DNA from: a virus
IMG/VR virus record: IMGVR_UViG_3300031565_000157
Coordinates: 1 to 37,276 of that record
Length of the DNA stretch: 37,276 nt
Direction: 5' to 3' (one strand)
Shown: piece after piece, positions 8,779-16,705 of the stretch
Position numbering within the stretch: position 1 is the first letter of the stretch
Layout: every line of letters begins with the position of its first letter
Program-made: the position numbers and the translations under genes
The notes under the pieces: model-generated
What the model was told of the DNA's origin: nothing
Database searches by the model: none
Seen by the model: only the letters and a program-made list of their open reading frames with translations

Positions 8779-9042
8779 ATGACAATATCTTTGACATTTA
8801 CAATAATCGGTTTTTCAATTTCTTTAATCACAACATTAGTTATTATATCAATGTACATTCAAAAACTGAGGTCAGATGTGAACGCTACAAAAGACTATGC
8901 TTGTACAGAAATAAAACATTTATACATAAAATTAGAAGACTATAAAGAAGTCAACAGCGGAATTTTCAAAGAGATTAAAGACGAGCTTAAAGAATTGAAA
9001 AATCTTATGTTAGAGATTATCAAAAATGAAAGAAGAAGTTGA
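8779..9042 (+). CDS. Membrane-anchored coiled-coil protein
   Basis: 87 aa. An N-terminal transmembrane helix (about 3-28, LTFTIIGFSISLITTLVIISM) precedes a long charged coiled coil (29-87). Small proteins of this shape occur among phage lysis accessory proteins, but the usual XhlA order has the membrane helix at the C-terminus, so I do not assign it. The next ORF starts 17 nt inside its end. Confidence 0.7.
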   Translation: MTISLTFTIIGFSISLITTLVIISMYIQKLRSDVNATKDYACTEIKHLYIKLEDYKEVNSGIFKEIKDELKELKNLMLEIIKNERRS

Positions 9043-9145
9043 ACAAATAAAAACAGATTTAGAGAAATTGAAAGATCATATTAAAGATATTTTAATTGAA
9101 ATATTAGACATAGAATCAAGGATTAAAGAGATTGAAGAAATATAA
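9026..9145 (+). CDS. 39-aa coiled-coil protein overlapping its neighbour
   Basis: The ATG at 9026 opens a second frame inside the end of the membrane coiled-coil gene. The peptide MKEEVEQIKTDLEKLKDHI... is one amphipathic helix with leucine/isoleucine heptads. Its composition matches the coiled coil of the preceding gene, so it may pair with it. Start GAAAGAAGAAG context is weak, and translation would rely on coupling. Confidence 0.55.
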   Translation: MKEEVEQIKTDLEKLKDHIKDILIEILDIESRIKEIEEI

Positions 9146-9174
9146 TATATTTATCAATTCATAAATTACTTTTA

Positions 9175-9321
9175 CTATTCTTGACTTTCTATATATACAG
9201 CTACACTCGCTATGGCATATAATACATATACTAAAATAATTATAAGTAATGGCACATCATACTTAATTAAAATTAAACATCCTGATACAGAAAATAAAAA
9301 CGCTATAGCACGATTTATCAT
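9175..9321 (-). CDS. Small membrane protein, minus-strand moron
   Basis: 48 aa from ATG 9321, with GGAGG (complement of 9327-9331) at ideal spacing; the longer in-frame start at 9372 lies upstream of the promoter and is rejected. Two hydrophobic stretches (AIAFLFSVSGCLILI and PLLIIILVYVLYAIASVAVYI) make it an integral membrane protein. Because it has its own promoter and faces away from the operon, superinfection exclusion or another effect on the host envelope is possible, but nothing in the sequence shows this directly. Confidence 0.75.
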   Translation of the reverse strand: MINRAIAFLFSVSGCLILIKYDVPLLIIILVYVLYAIASVAVYIESQE

Positions 9322-9344
9322 AATAACCTCCTTAAATATAACTA

Positions 9345-9372
9345 AAAATAACAAATCTAAAATAAAAGTCAA
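9345..9372 (-). promoter_or_regulatory. Sigma-70 promoter for the 9175-9321 moron
   Basis: Minus strand: TTGACT (complement of 9367-9372), 16 bases, TATTTT (complement of 9345-9350). The -35 has the same CTTGAC context as the other promoters of this phage. The -10 is weaker than in the other morons. Confidence 0.6.
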
Positions 9373-9379
9373 GCGAAAA

Positions 9380-9610
9380 ATGAAAAAAATAATAAAATTC
9401 TTTAAAGAAATATATATTCAATCATTCACTAAAAACGGTAAAATACATTTACCTTATGTTTATATCTGGGTTTTATTATCTTTTGTTTTAACTGTAAACA
9501 TATTAAAAGTTTTTAAAATGCCGTTAATTACAGACCAATATGCTCTTGGATTATGCGGTTTTGTTGTTGCATGGATAGGAATATTCACACTTGGAGAGAT
9601 TAAAAAATAG
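9380..9610 (+). CDS. Two-helix membrane protein (holin-like topology)
   Basis: 76 aa from ATG 9380; the long in-frame extension to 9212 runs antisense through the moron and is a shadow. Membrane helices lie near residues 24-44 (LPYVYIWVLLSFVLTVNILK) and 53-71 (YALGLCGFVVAWIGIFTLG), with a basic N-terminus. Small size and two helices resemble class II holins, but the location amid connector genes and away from the lysozyme makes that uncertain. No clear Shine-Dalgarno precedes it. Confidence 0.65.
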   Translation: MKKIIKFFKEIYIQSFTKNGKIHLPYVYIWVLLSFVLTVNILKVFKMPLITDQYALGLCGFVVAWIGIFTLGEIKK

Positions 9611-9624
9611 CTCCCGAAGGAGCT
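9602..9624 (-). terminator. Rho-independent terminator for the 9629-9769 moron
   Basis: Read on the minus strand: AGCTCC, loop TTCG, GGAGCT (stem 9609-9624), then A and six T (complement of 9602-9607). The UUCG loop is especially stable. It ends the transcript of the minus-strand gene just upstream and overlaps the end of the facing + strand gene. Confidence 0.85.
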
Positions 9625-9628
9625 TAAA

Positions 9629-9769
9629 TCAATTTTCAAGAACACATGTAAAATCATGCAGATCGCAATTTTTTATAAGTTTAGCAAGGCTTGATTTAGA
9701 ATCTGTTGTAAATGAGAAAACATGAATTGAATTTCCTTTTGAATCAAATTTAAAAAATCCGTATTTCAT
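9629..9769 (-). CDS. 46-aa moron, unknown
   Basis: The reading frame runs MKYGFFKFDSKGNSIHVFSF... to ...FTCVLEN with stop at 9629-9631. GGGTGG lies upstream of the ATG at 9769. It has its own consensus promoter and terminator, so it forms a complete single-gene unit. The protein is a short beta-then-helix sequence with no membrane segment and two cysteines. No family is recognised. Confidence 0.7.
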   Translation of the reverse strand: MKYGFFKFDSKGNSIHVFSFTTDSKSSLAKLIKNCDLHDFTCVLEN

Positions 9770-9799
9770 AATGCACCACCCTTTATTTTATTTAATACA

Positions 9800-9827
9800 A
9801 ATATAATACAATATATAAAAATGTCAA
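9800..9827 (-). promoter_or_regulatory. Sigma-70 promoter for the 9629-9769 moron
   Basis: Minus strand: TTGACA (complement of 9822-9827), 16 bases, TATATT (complement of 9800-9805). It closely resembles the + strand promoter at 22048-22076. Confidence 0.8.
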
Positions 9828-9845
9828 GTAAAAAAGGTAAAAAAA

Positions 9846-10190
9846 ATGAGTTTTCTTGATGACTTTAATACTGAAAATAAATATACTGCAACTTTTGAAA
9901 AATATTCAGAAACATATTCTAATAATATTTTGACTGGTAAAACATGGTCAAGCGTTGGAACTGCTGAATGTCTATTATGGAATACTGCAACCGCAAAAAC
10001 AACAGTATCAGAAAAGTACCGACAGATAGTTGAAGCAATAGCAGTCTTTAATTATTCTGATATTACGTTTACTATTCCCGATTCAGGACGGGTAACAATT
10101 AACAGCAAAGTATATTCAATTGCGATATCTGAAAATATCGGAGAGCAGAATGAAGTAATTCAAGTACTATTAAAAATGTACGAGGAATAA
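9846..10190 (+). CDS. Head closure protein (head-tail joining)
   Basis: 114 aa, mostly beta: a strand pair around ATFEKYSETYSNN, a middle segment TTVSEKYRQIVEAIAVFNY and a C-terminal ...GEQNEVIQVLLKMYEE. This is the form of SPP1 gp16/HK97 head-closure proteins, which cap the connector and receive the tail. It sits between the gp6-like connector and the gp10-like gene as expected, and shares a 1-nt stop/start overlap with the next gene. Confidence 0.75.
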   Translation: MSFLDDFNTENKYTATFEKYSETYSNNILTGKTWSSVGTAECLLWNTATAKTTVSEKYRQIVEAIAVFNYSDITFTIPDSGRVTINSKVYSIAISENIGEQNEVIQVLLKMYEE

Positions 10191-10606
10191 TGTCATACAC
10201 TTATAAAAGATACGATGTTGAAACAGGGATTGCAAAAGGTACGCAAAAGGGAATGACAGAACTATGTTCAAAAATAGCAGCTCAAGCAAAAAATCTTGCA
10301 CCAGTCGCTATTAAATACGGTGGCACTCTTAAAGGTTCAATAGGTTATAAAACAACTGAAATAAATACGGCACAACCTAATTTGCAAGAACGAGTCAAAT
10401 TGTATTCTGGTTTCGTTGGAACTGCTGTTGATTACGGTATTTATCAAGAGTTCGGAACTCGAAAAATGAAAGCACAACCTTTTATTATTCCGGCTGTTGA
10501 TATCGTAAAGAACGGAACATCATGGCAGACCGCAGTAAAAAACGCTTTAAATTCTGAAATAGTTTTATCAATAGCTAAAAAGAGGTTTGAATTATATGGT
10601 CGGTAG
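10190..10606 (+). CDS. HK97 gp10-like tail-joining protein
   Basis: 138 aa. The family pattern is clear: a helix with repeated A/K (MTELCSKIAAQAKNLAPV), GTLKGSIGYK, a strand with VGTAVDYGIYQEFGT, then RKMKAQPFIIPAVD. The motif YQEFGTRKMKAQPF is the hallmark of PF04883. These proteins help complete the tail end that meets the head. It starts at ATG 10190, at the stop of the closure gene. Confidence 0.9.
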   Translation: MSYTYKRYDVETGIAKGTQKGMTELCSKIAAQAKNLAPVAIKYGGTLKGSIGYKTTEINTAQPNLQERVKLYSGFVGTAVDYGIYQEFGTRKMKAQPFIIPAVDIVKNGTSWQTAVKNALNSEIVLSIAKKRFELYGR

Positions 10607-10976
10607 TAATGAAATGTATTCTGCTTTAAATAAAACAACTATAACTAATCTACTAACTGCATATGGATCAAGAAAAGCAATATTTGAAGATACGCTTTTA
10701 CCTGAAGACGTACCAGCAACAGCAACCAGCATTTTATATTATCCGAACGGAATAAATAACGGCGCTCTTGATTATGGTCAATATTCATATTCTGTTAATT
10801 GCAGGGCTGCGGATTATTACGCAAGTCGTACGCTTGCCGAAACTGTACAATCAGAAATAAACAGGGTTTCAATTCCTGATTATAATATAGTAGCGAATGT
10901 TTTACAAACAATACAACCGCAAGATTCAACAGATAATTACAACACACCTGTAGCGGTTACTCTAAAAACAAGATAA
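10596..10976 (+). CDS. Tail completion protein (DUF3168-like)
   Basis: 126 aa from ATG 10596, with AAGAGG ten bases upstream; an in-frame TTG at 10587 lies too close to that site. The pattern MYSALNKTTITNLLTAYG, ALDYGQYSYSVNCRA and ASRTLAETVQSEINR is that of tail terminators of the gpU/DUF3168 type, which cap the tube. Its place between the gp10-like gene and the tube gene supports the call. Confidence 0.82.
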   Translation: MVGSNEMYSALNKTTITNLLTAYGSRKAIFEDTLLPEDVPATATSILYYPNGINNGALDYGQYSYSVNCRAADYYASRTLAETVQSEINRVSIPDYNIVANVLQTIQPQDSTDNYNTPVAVTLKTR

Positions 10977-10992
10977 ATAAAAGGAGAAAAAA

Positions 10993-11856
10993 ATGCCTAA
11001 TCAAACAACATTAACCGATTATATTTATTTTCCAGACGGCGCTCAGGTTTCAATTGATACAGCTGGTCTTGGATCATTTACAGATCTCGGTGCAATTTCA
11101 AGCGCAACAACAGCAGCTTTAAATTATGACGTTAATCAATTTGAAACTGCAAACGCAGGAAAACTTGAAAGACAAATAAGAAATATGACAATAGCAGGCG
11201 GTTTCACGCTTATCAATCTAAACATTGCCAATATCGTTTCTATGGGTGGCGGTCTGTTTACAAGCGCAGCAACCGCAGGAAGTGAACTTTCAGCAATTCC
11301 AGATCAAACAATAGCTGCTGCATGGACTGACAATAAACTTTATCCGCTCGACATGGAAACAACATCAACAGATGATACTAAATTAAAAATGGCAACTCAA
11401 CCAGTTTTGACTTCAGTAACATTAAATCATGGTACACCAGAAGTATTAGTTGAAGATACAGATTACGTAGTTGTTGCAGATTCTAACTCTTATTCTGGTT
11501 GGTCATTTCAATTTATATCTGGTAACATGGACAGCGCAGCTCCTACAACATACAGCATTACAGTTGTTTACGGTGCTAACACTCCAGTTGCAAGCACTAC
11601 TTTGTATTGTGGTTCAAGTACAGCAACATTAACTGCTTATGCAATGAAAATTAAACATACTGATTCTAATAGTAAAGTTAGGGAACTTAATCTATTCGCA
11701 GTCGATATGGATTCAGGTGCATTCGCTTTTAATTTTAAGGGAGCTAATGAAGATGGAGTTCAAGAAATGCCTTTAGTTTTTACGGCAAAAATCAATTCTG
11801 ATTTGACGGACGGTCGTCAGCTTATGTCTTTTAAAGTTGATACAGGCGCAGCTTAA
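10993..11856 (+). CDS. Major tail (tube) protein
   Basis: 287 aa, start after AAGGAG. The N-terminal 120 residues have the feel of a tail tube monomer (PDGAQVSIDTAGLGSFTDLG ... LERQIRNMTIAGGFTLI). Residues about 130-205 (VLTSVTLNHGTPEVLVEDTDYVVV ... YSITVVYGANTPVAS) look like an inserted Ig-like or lectin-like surface domain. Position just before the G/GT chaperones and tape measure is diagnostic. Confidence 0.88.
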   Translation: MPNQTTLTDYIYFPDGAQVSIDTAGLGSFTDLGAISSATTAALNYDVNQFETANAGKLERQIRNMTIAGGFTLINLNIANIVSMGGGLFTSAATAGSELSAIPDQTIAAAWTDNKLYPLDMETTSTDDTKLKMATQPVLTSVTLNHGTPEVLVEDTDYVVVADSNSYSGWSFQFISGNMDSAAPTTYSITVVYGANTPVASTTLYCGSSTATLTAYAMKIKHTDSNSKVRELNLFAVDMDSGAFAFNFKGANEDGVQEMPLVFTAKINSDLTDGRQLMSFKVDTGAA

Positions 11857-11938
11857 AAAATAGAATATGCTTGTGTAACAAACAGCATGAAAATTGTTAT
11901 TTGTTGCGCAGGCACTTAAAACAACAGGAGAATACAAA

Positions 11939-12397
11939 ATGATAAAAAGCGTAGATTTTAATTTAGAGTACCGTGAAAAAGGTGAACGAAAAAATAAAAT
12001 GCTAACCATTGATTTTATTTCAAACGGTGTTATAAAACGTTATGATAAACTTATGGGAGAGATTAACGAAATCTCACAAAAGAGTGATGAACGGCAAGAG
12101 CTTTTAATTGATATAGTTAATTTGAGAATGGAAAAGCCTGAAGGTTGGAAAGATTTACAAAAAGATAAAAAAAATAAAGTTGATGAAATAGAAACACTTA
12201 TAAAAAGCTTTCATAATAACGGACATTTCGAAAGACGATTTGAAATAATAAAAACTATATTAGAAGATAACGGAATTAAAGACGATAAATTTTTGACTTT
12301 TGATTTCTGGGAAAATTCAGTTGATGCAAGTTCAATGATTGAATTTATAAATATGTCAATCTGGAAAGATTTGCAAAGCGATAAAAAAAAAGTGTAA
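11939..12397 (+). CDS. Tail assembly chaperone, short form (gpG-like)
   Basis: 152 aa from ATG 11939 with CAGGAG upstream; the longer in-frame TTG at 11894 has no support. It is charged and helical, with ...KDLQSDKKKV at its end. The frame stops just after nine A residues (12383-12391). That run permits a -1 slip into the 12391-12600 frame, giving the long GT form. In lambda and many siphoviruses the G and GT chaperones bind tube and tape measure during tail assembly. Confidence 0.85.
   Translation: MIKSVDFNLEYREKGERKNKMLTIDFISNGVIKRYDKLMGEINEISQKSDERQELLIDIVNLRMEKPEGWKDLQKDKKNKVDEIETLIKSFHNNGHFERRFEIIKTILEDNGIKDDKFLTFDFWENSVDASSMIEFINMSIWKDLQSDKKKV
12383..12391 (+). other. A9 slippery run, programmed -1 frameshift site
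   Basis: Nine A in a row (codons AAA AAA AAA, then GTG TAA in frame 0) lie four codons from the end of the G frame. A -1 slip gives AGT GTA AAT..., which stays open for 69 codons to 12598-12600. The site lies between tube and tape measure genes, where such shifts are conserved in long-tailed phages. Confidence 0.82.
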
Positions 12398-12600
12398 ATA
12401 CTAAAATTAAAGCCTTTCATCCTGAGCGCTTAATAATGGCACTTAATAAGCAGGGAATAAACATAACACCTGATTCATACTGGAATGATTTCGATATTCC
12501 TACAATTCAAGCAGCTGTAAATGTCGCACAGTTTCCTAAAGAAGTTGAAGACTGGATATGGGAAAAAGATTATTCCGCATTTGAAGTAATAAAGAGGTAA
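12391..12600 (+). CDS. Tail assembly chaperone T extension (made only by frameshift)
   Basis: In the -1 frame the sequence reads SVNTKIKAFHPERLIMALNK, then ...GINITPDSYWNDFDIPTIQ and ...VEDWIWEKDYSAFEVIKR, a compact protein-like text with no good independent start or ribosome site. It ends two bases before the tape measure ATG. The full GT product would be about 220 aa (11939-12600 with the shift). Without the shift this 200-bp gap would be an unexplained coding-like segment. Confidence 0.8.
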   Translation, partial: SVNTKIKAFHPERLIMALNKQGINITPDSYWNDFDIPTIQAAVNVAQFPKEVEDWIWEKDYSAFEVIKR

Positions 12601-12602
12601 TA

Positions 12603-15059
12603 ATGGCAAATGTAATTGGTGAATTGGTTTATAAAATTACTGGCGATGCTACTCAATTAACATCATCATTAAAAAACACATCAAAATATACAGGTTCACT
12701 ACAAGAACAATTTGCAAAAATTGACAAATCAGCTTCTGTTTTTGGTGATACTTCAGGGGCGCTTGCTGCTAAACAAGCGCTTTTAAAATCTAAAATGGAA
12801 GAGCTTATTAACAAAGGTGTTAATCCTTCTAATAAAGGTTTTCAAAATTTAAAAAATCAATTTGATGCAAATACAATTGCGCTTAAAGGAACACAAAAGG
12901 GATTTGCTTCTTTAAGTACAGCAATGAAAGCTACAATTATAGGTGCTGCAATTGCTGCAATTATTAAATTAAAACAATTCGGTGAAAAATTAATAAATGT
13001 CGGTTCTGATGCTGAGGAAGTTGCAAATAAATTTAATGCTGTATTTTCTTCAATTCGTGGAGATGCTACAGAAGCAGTAAACGAACTTGCAAAAGCTTAT
13101 AATCTATCAAATACAGAAGCTCAAAAATTAGTAGGAAACACCGCCGATATATTAACAGGTTTAGGACTTGAACAAAAAGCGGCACTTGATTTATCTTTAT
13201 CTGTAAATTCCTTATCTGCCGATTTAGCATCGTTTAATAATATTCCAGTTGAACAAGCAAGTAATGCAATTACAAAAGCTTTACTTGGTGAACGTGAAGC
13301 TATTAAAACGCTTGGTATTGCAATAGGTGAGGAAGATGTTAAACAGAGATTGCTTGCTGAAGGGAAAGAAAATTTAACAGGTCTTTCTTTAAGACAAGCA
13401 AAAGCAGAAATAACTTTGAAATTAGCATTAGAACAATCTAAAAATGCACTTGGTGATGTTGCAAGGTCAAGCGAAAGTTTAGCAAATAAAAGAAAAGAAT
13501 TAACAGCAGTTGAAGATGATTATTATTCTTTAATCGGTGGTTTTTTACAAGGTCCAGCTAAACAGATGACTCAATGGCAAATTGATATAACGAGAAATAA
13601 TATTGCAATGGTGACTGCATTTGCTGAATGGGTTGACCAATTGAAACAAAGTGAAGGCGCTCAATATACATTTGCAGCAATTTCACTTGCAATTAAAACT
13701 ATTAAAGATGCTGCTGAAAAATCTAAACAAGCTTTTTCTGATTTTATAACATCATTAAAAGATAAAGCAATTGAAACAGCAAAAGACAAATTAAAATTAT
13801 TGACAGATAAATTTTCTGATTTAGGTTTCAGCATTTCGGATTCATTAACTCCATTAACAGTTTACACTTTAGCAGCTTCAGGTCTTGGAAATGTCATGAA
13901 GTTACTTGGTCAAATATTAGGCGGTGTTTTAAATGTATTTATAGACTTAGCAACATCAATTAAAACTGGCGGTTCTGCTGTATTAACTTTTTACAGAGCT
14001 TTATCAGGAAAGGCAACTTTTCAAGAATTTAAGGATTCCGTAAAAGACATAGGAACTTCTTTTGTAAATTTAAAAGATAACGCAGTTGATAATTTAAATA
14101 AAATAGGTACAGGATTCTCGACATTTACAGATAGAACAAAAACAGATGCGAAAGCATATGCGGATTCATTAAATAAAATAGTTGATTCAAATAAAAAAGT
14201 GAATGCTACTCCTATTGATAAAAAACCTATTACAGAAGCAGCTGAAGAAGTTGAAAAATTAGGAAATTCAACAGATAAAACAGGCAATAAGATATTAACA
14301 TTAAAAGATAAATTTGCAATATTAGCACAAACTATCGATATGTCGTTATCTGGATTATCTGGTTTAATTTCTTCTATTGGTGCATTACAACAAGCACAAT
14401 TTGATGCTCAAGCAGCAAGACTTGATGAACAATTACAAAAAGAACTTGAAAATGCAGGACTTGCAGAAGAGTCAACTATTGAAAAATATCAAAGAGAATT
14501 AGAAGAAGCTCAGGCAACAGGCGATAAGATAGCAATTGAAGAAGCTGAAAAAAATCTTGAACGTGCTAAAATTGAAGAAGAATACAGAAAGAAAAAAACA
14601 AAATTAGAATACGAAGGAGCGCTCGCAAACTGGGAAATTCAAAAATCATTAGCCAAGATTCAGTTGTTTCAAGCTCCTTTAAATGCGTTTAATTCAGCAC
14701 TTGCAATTCCTTTAATTGGAAATTTTATAGCTCCAGCACTTGCGGCGCTTGCATTCTCAACAGCAACAAAAAATTATAAAGCTGTTGAAACAGCAAAACC
14801 GCAGCCACCTAAATTCGAAAACGGTGGTATTATTCCGGGTTCTTCTTTTTCTGGTGACAATGTTGGTGTTTTAGCAAACTCAGGCGAGGTTATTTTAAAT
14901 AAAGATCAACAGGGGCAATTGTTAAATTTAGCAAATGGAAACTCAAACGGGAATAATTTACGTCCAGTTTATATAACTGATTCCGGAATGTTTGATATTC
15001 TTTTTACAGCTTCTAAAAATGGTCAACTACTTATTGATGAGAGGGCATTGACAAATTGA
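12603..15059 (+). CDS. Tape measure protein
   Basis: 818 aa, the longest gene. It has long alpha-helical stretches rich in A, K, E and Q, hydrophobic helices (IIGAAIAAIIKLK near 100; segments near 440-460 and 700-730), a coiled coil at 600-680 and a C-terminal glycine-rich element (FENGGIIPGSSFSGDNVGVL then NSGEVILNKDQQ). That last pattern is typical of tape measure C-termini. At roughly 1.5 Angstrom per residue it would set a tail near 120 nm. It follows the chaperones by 2 nt. Confidence 0.92.
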   Translation: MANVIGELVYKITGDATQLTSSLKNTSKYTGSLQEQFAKIDKSASVFGDTSGALAAKQALLKSKMEELINKGVNPSNKGFQNLKNQFDANTIALKGTQKGFASLSTAMKATIIGAAIAAIIKLKQFGEKLINVGSDAEEVANKFNAVFSSIRGDATEAVNELAKAYNLSNTEAQKLVGNTADILTGLGLEQKAALDLSLSVNSLSADLASFNNIPVEQASNAITKALLGEREAIKTLGIAIGEEDVKQRLLAEGKENLTGLSLRQAKAEITLKLALEQSKNALGDVARSSESLANKRKELTAVEDDYYSLIGGFLQGPAKQMTQWQIDITRNNIAMVTAFAEWVDQLKQSEGAQYTFAAISLAIKTIKDAAEKSKQAFSDFITSLKDKAIETAKDKLKLLTDKFSDLGFSISDSLTPLTVYTLAASGLGNVMKLLGQILGGVLNVFIDLATSIKTGGSAVLTFYRALSGKATFQEFKDSVKDIGTSFVNLKDNAVDNLNKIGTGFSTFTDRTKTDAKAYADSLNKIVDSNKKVNATPIDKKPITEAAEEVEKLGNSTDKTGNKILTLKDKFAILAQTIDMSLSGLSGLISSIGALQQAQFDAQAARLDEQLQKELENAGLAEESTIEKYQRELEEAQATGDKIAIEEAEKNLERAKIEEEYRKKKTKLEYEGALANWEIQKSLAKIQLFQAPLNAFNSALAIPLIGNFIAPALAALAFSTATKNYKAVETAKPQPPKFENGGIIPGSSFSGDNVGVLANSGEVILNKDQQGQLLNLANGNSNGNNLRPVYITDSGMFDILFTASKNGQLLIDERALTN

Positions 15060-15886
15060 AAATATTATATGATAATATCGATGCAACATTAACACCGTCA
15101 AGCGAAAACAGCAATTTCTTATTTGATACTGCATTTGATGATAATCGGCTTTCAAGATCTGGACGTTTTACGGGCATTACTTCAGAAAATTTATTATGGA
15201 ATAATTCTTCTGGTATTCCATTTAGTGAAATATTAGTAGCGAATAATAATTTTTCAGCAGCCGCTACAGTAAAATTTCAAGCGCATATTGAAAATATATG
15301 GACTGATCCATATATCAATGTCACTTTAACAAGATTAAACAACGGATATTATTATTATAATTTTGATCCTGTACCGTCACCAGCTACAGATAATGTTTAC
15401 ATGGATGGAAGCGACGATACATATGCAGATGAAGATGGAAATAATTATTCAGATTATGATAAAGAATATTATATCTACTGCAGAATATTAGTAACAGATC
15501 CAACTAATACTGAAACATATTTAAAAGTATCAAAAGTTTTTATCGGCGATTCTTTGACACTTCCCGGAATAGATCCTTCTTGTGATTTACCGATTGAAAG
15601 CAATTCGATAATTGACAGAAATCTAACAGGGCAAATATTCACAGATAGAAGAATACAAATTAAAAGTGGTAAATTTAAATTTCCTGTAATAACAGAAACA
15701 CAACGTCAGGAACTAATAACAATGTTTGAAACAGTTGACATAACAGATCCATTTTTTCTTCTGATATGGGAAAGTACGCTTGATGTTGAACCGCCTTTAT
15801 ATGCAGTATTAAACAGCAATCTAAATATTAAAAAATTACAAAATTTACTTTATACAGTTGATTTTGATTTTCAAGAGGTGAAATAA
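15056..15886 (+). CDS. Distal tail-like protein
   Basis: 276 aa, starting TTG at 15056 within the last codon of the tape measure (overlap 4 nt). It is beta-rich and acidic (for example MDGSDDTYADEDGNN) with many N and Y. Position after the tape measure is that of the Dit/baseplate hub component, but no sequence motif proves it. The C-terminal part (LTGQIFTDRRIQIKSGKFKFP) resembles a tube-like domain. Confidence 0.7.
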   Translation: MKILYDNIDATLTPSSENSNFLFDTAFDDNRLSRSGRFTGITSENLLWNNSSGIPFSEILVANNNFSAAATVKFQAHIENIWTDPYINVTLTRLNNGYYYYNFDPVPSPATDNVYMDGSDDTYADEDGNNYSDYDKEYYIYCRILVTDPTNTETYLKVSKVFIGDSLTLPGIDPSCDLPIESNSIIDRNLTGQIFTDRRIQIKSGKFKFPVITETQRQELITMFETVDITDPFFLLIWESTLDVEPPLYAVLNSNLNIKKLQNLLYTVDFDFQEVK

Positions 15887-16705
15887 ATGGCAGTTGCGAA
15901 AATAGGTTCATACGCTCCGGGTGATGAAAATTTAAACGATTTGATGACAAGCGCAAATTTGCAAGCGATCGGAAACGATAAAGTAACAGCTAACACATCA
16001 ACTGATGTTATGAATTCAGGTTCTGTTTTTGAATGCGGAGGTTCTTATTATCAGTTAACAAGCAATGTTTCAATATCAGGAAGTAAGACAAATCCGGTAC
16101 ATGTATATTTTAATCCTACAACGGAAGCGTTTTCTTATTCAACAACAGTTCCAACATATAATAATACATTGCAAGGTTATTACAGTTCAACTAATAAATG
16201 TTTACTTAGAGGTGACACAACAGGAGTGCATCAGCTTAAAAAACCTGAGACAATGACAATGACAACGGGAGCAGAAATAAACATGTCAACAGGTAGCGAA
16301 ATAAATCTTGCTACAGGTTCTGATATAAATATTGCAACAGGTGCTGATATAAATATAGCTACTGGTGGAGGTATCGAAGTTGCATCAGGTGGTGAAATAA
16401 ATATTGCATCAGGTGCTGAAATAAATATTGCATCAGGTGCTGATATAGTTGTTGACGGTGGAGAGATTTTAAATTCAGGCGCTATAACTACTGAATCCGG
16501 AGGATTTTTATCAGTTCTATCTGGTGGAAGTTTTACATGTGCTTCAGGTTCTTCAGCTTCTTTTAGTGGGACTTGTAAATTACCTTCAGGGACAAGCTCC
16601 CCTACACCAATAGGATCAGGAACTGCATATATTAACACATCCGATAATTATTTTTATTTCTATAATGGTTCGGCGTGGCGTAAAATAGCATCTTCGGCGG
16701 TTTAA
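15887..16705 (+). CDS. Tail fibre / spike with eight-residue beta repeats
   Basis: 272 aa. Residues 127-190 consist of eight near-perfect copies of the unit (T/S)G(A/S/G)(E/D)IN(I/L/M)A, followed by looser copies (GGEILNSG, ITTESGGFLSVLSGGS). Such eight-residue units suit a beta-solenoid or triple-stranded beta-helix shaft. The C-terminus (SDNYFYFYNGSAWRKI) is a typical tip of tail fibres and other virion spikes. It lies among distal tail genes and is a candidate receptor-binding or spike protein. Confidence 0.8.
   Translation: MAVAKIGSYAPGDENLNDLMTSANLQAIGNDKVTANTSTDVMNSGSVFECGGSYYQLTSNVSISGSKTNPVHVYFNPTTEAFSYSTTVPTYNNTLQGYYSSTNKCLLRGDTTGVHQLKKPETMTMTTGAEINMSTGSEINLATGSDINIATGADINIATGGGIEVASGGEINIASGAEINIASGADIVVDGGEILNSGAITTESGGFLSVLSGGSFTCASGSSASFSGTCKLPSGTSSPTPIGSGTAYINTSDNYFYFYNGSAWRKIASSAV
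16265..16456 (+). repeat. Eight tandem 24-bp in-frame repeats in the fibre gene
   Basis: Eight 24-base units encode TGAEINMS, TGSEINLA, TGSDINIA, TGADINIA, TGGGIEVA, SGGEINIA, SGAEINIA, SGADIVVD. Units six and seven are almost identical in DNA (shared core ATAAATATTGCATCAGGTGC). Such repeats can gain or lose units by slippage, so fibre length may differ between isolates. Confidence 0.92.

Noticed and set aside
16265-16456. Possible CRISPR array because of regular 24-bp repeats
   Set aside because: Repeats are contiguous, in frame and coding, with no spacers; no cas genes are present.
16231-16638. Long minus-strand ORF opposite the fibre repeats
   Set aside because: It is the antisense of the 24-bp repeats; its P/A-rich periodic text has no ribosome site and arises from codon bias in the fibre gene.
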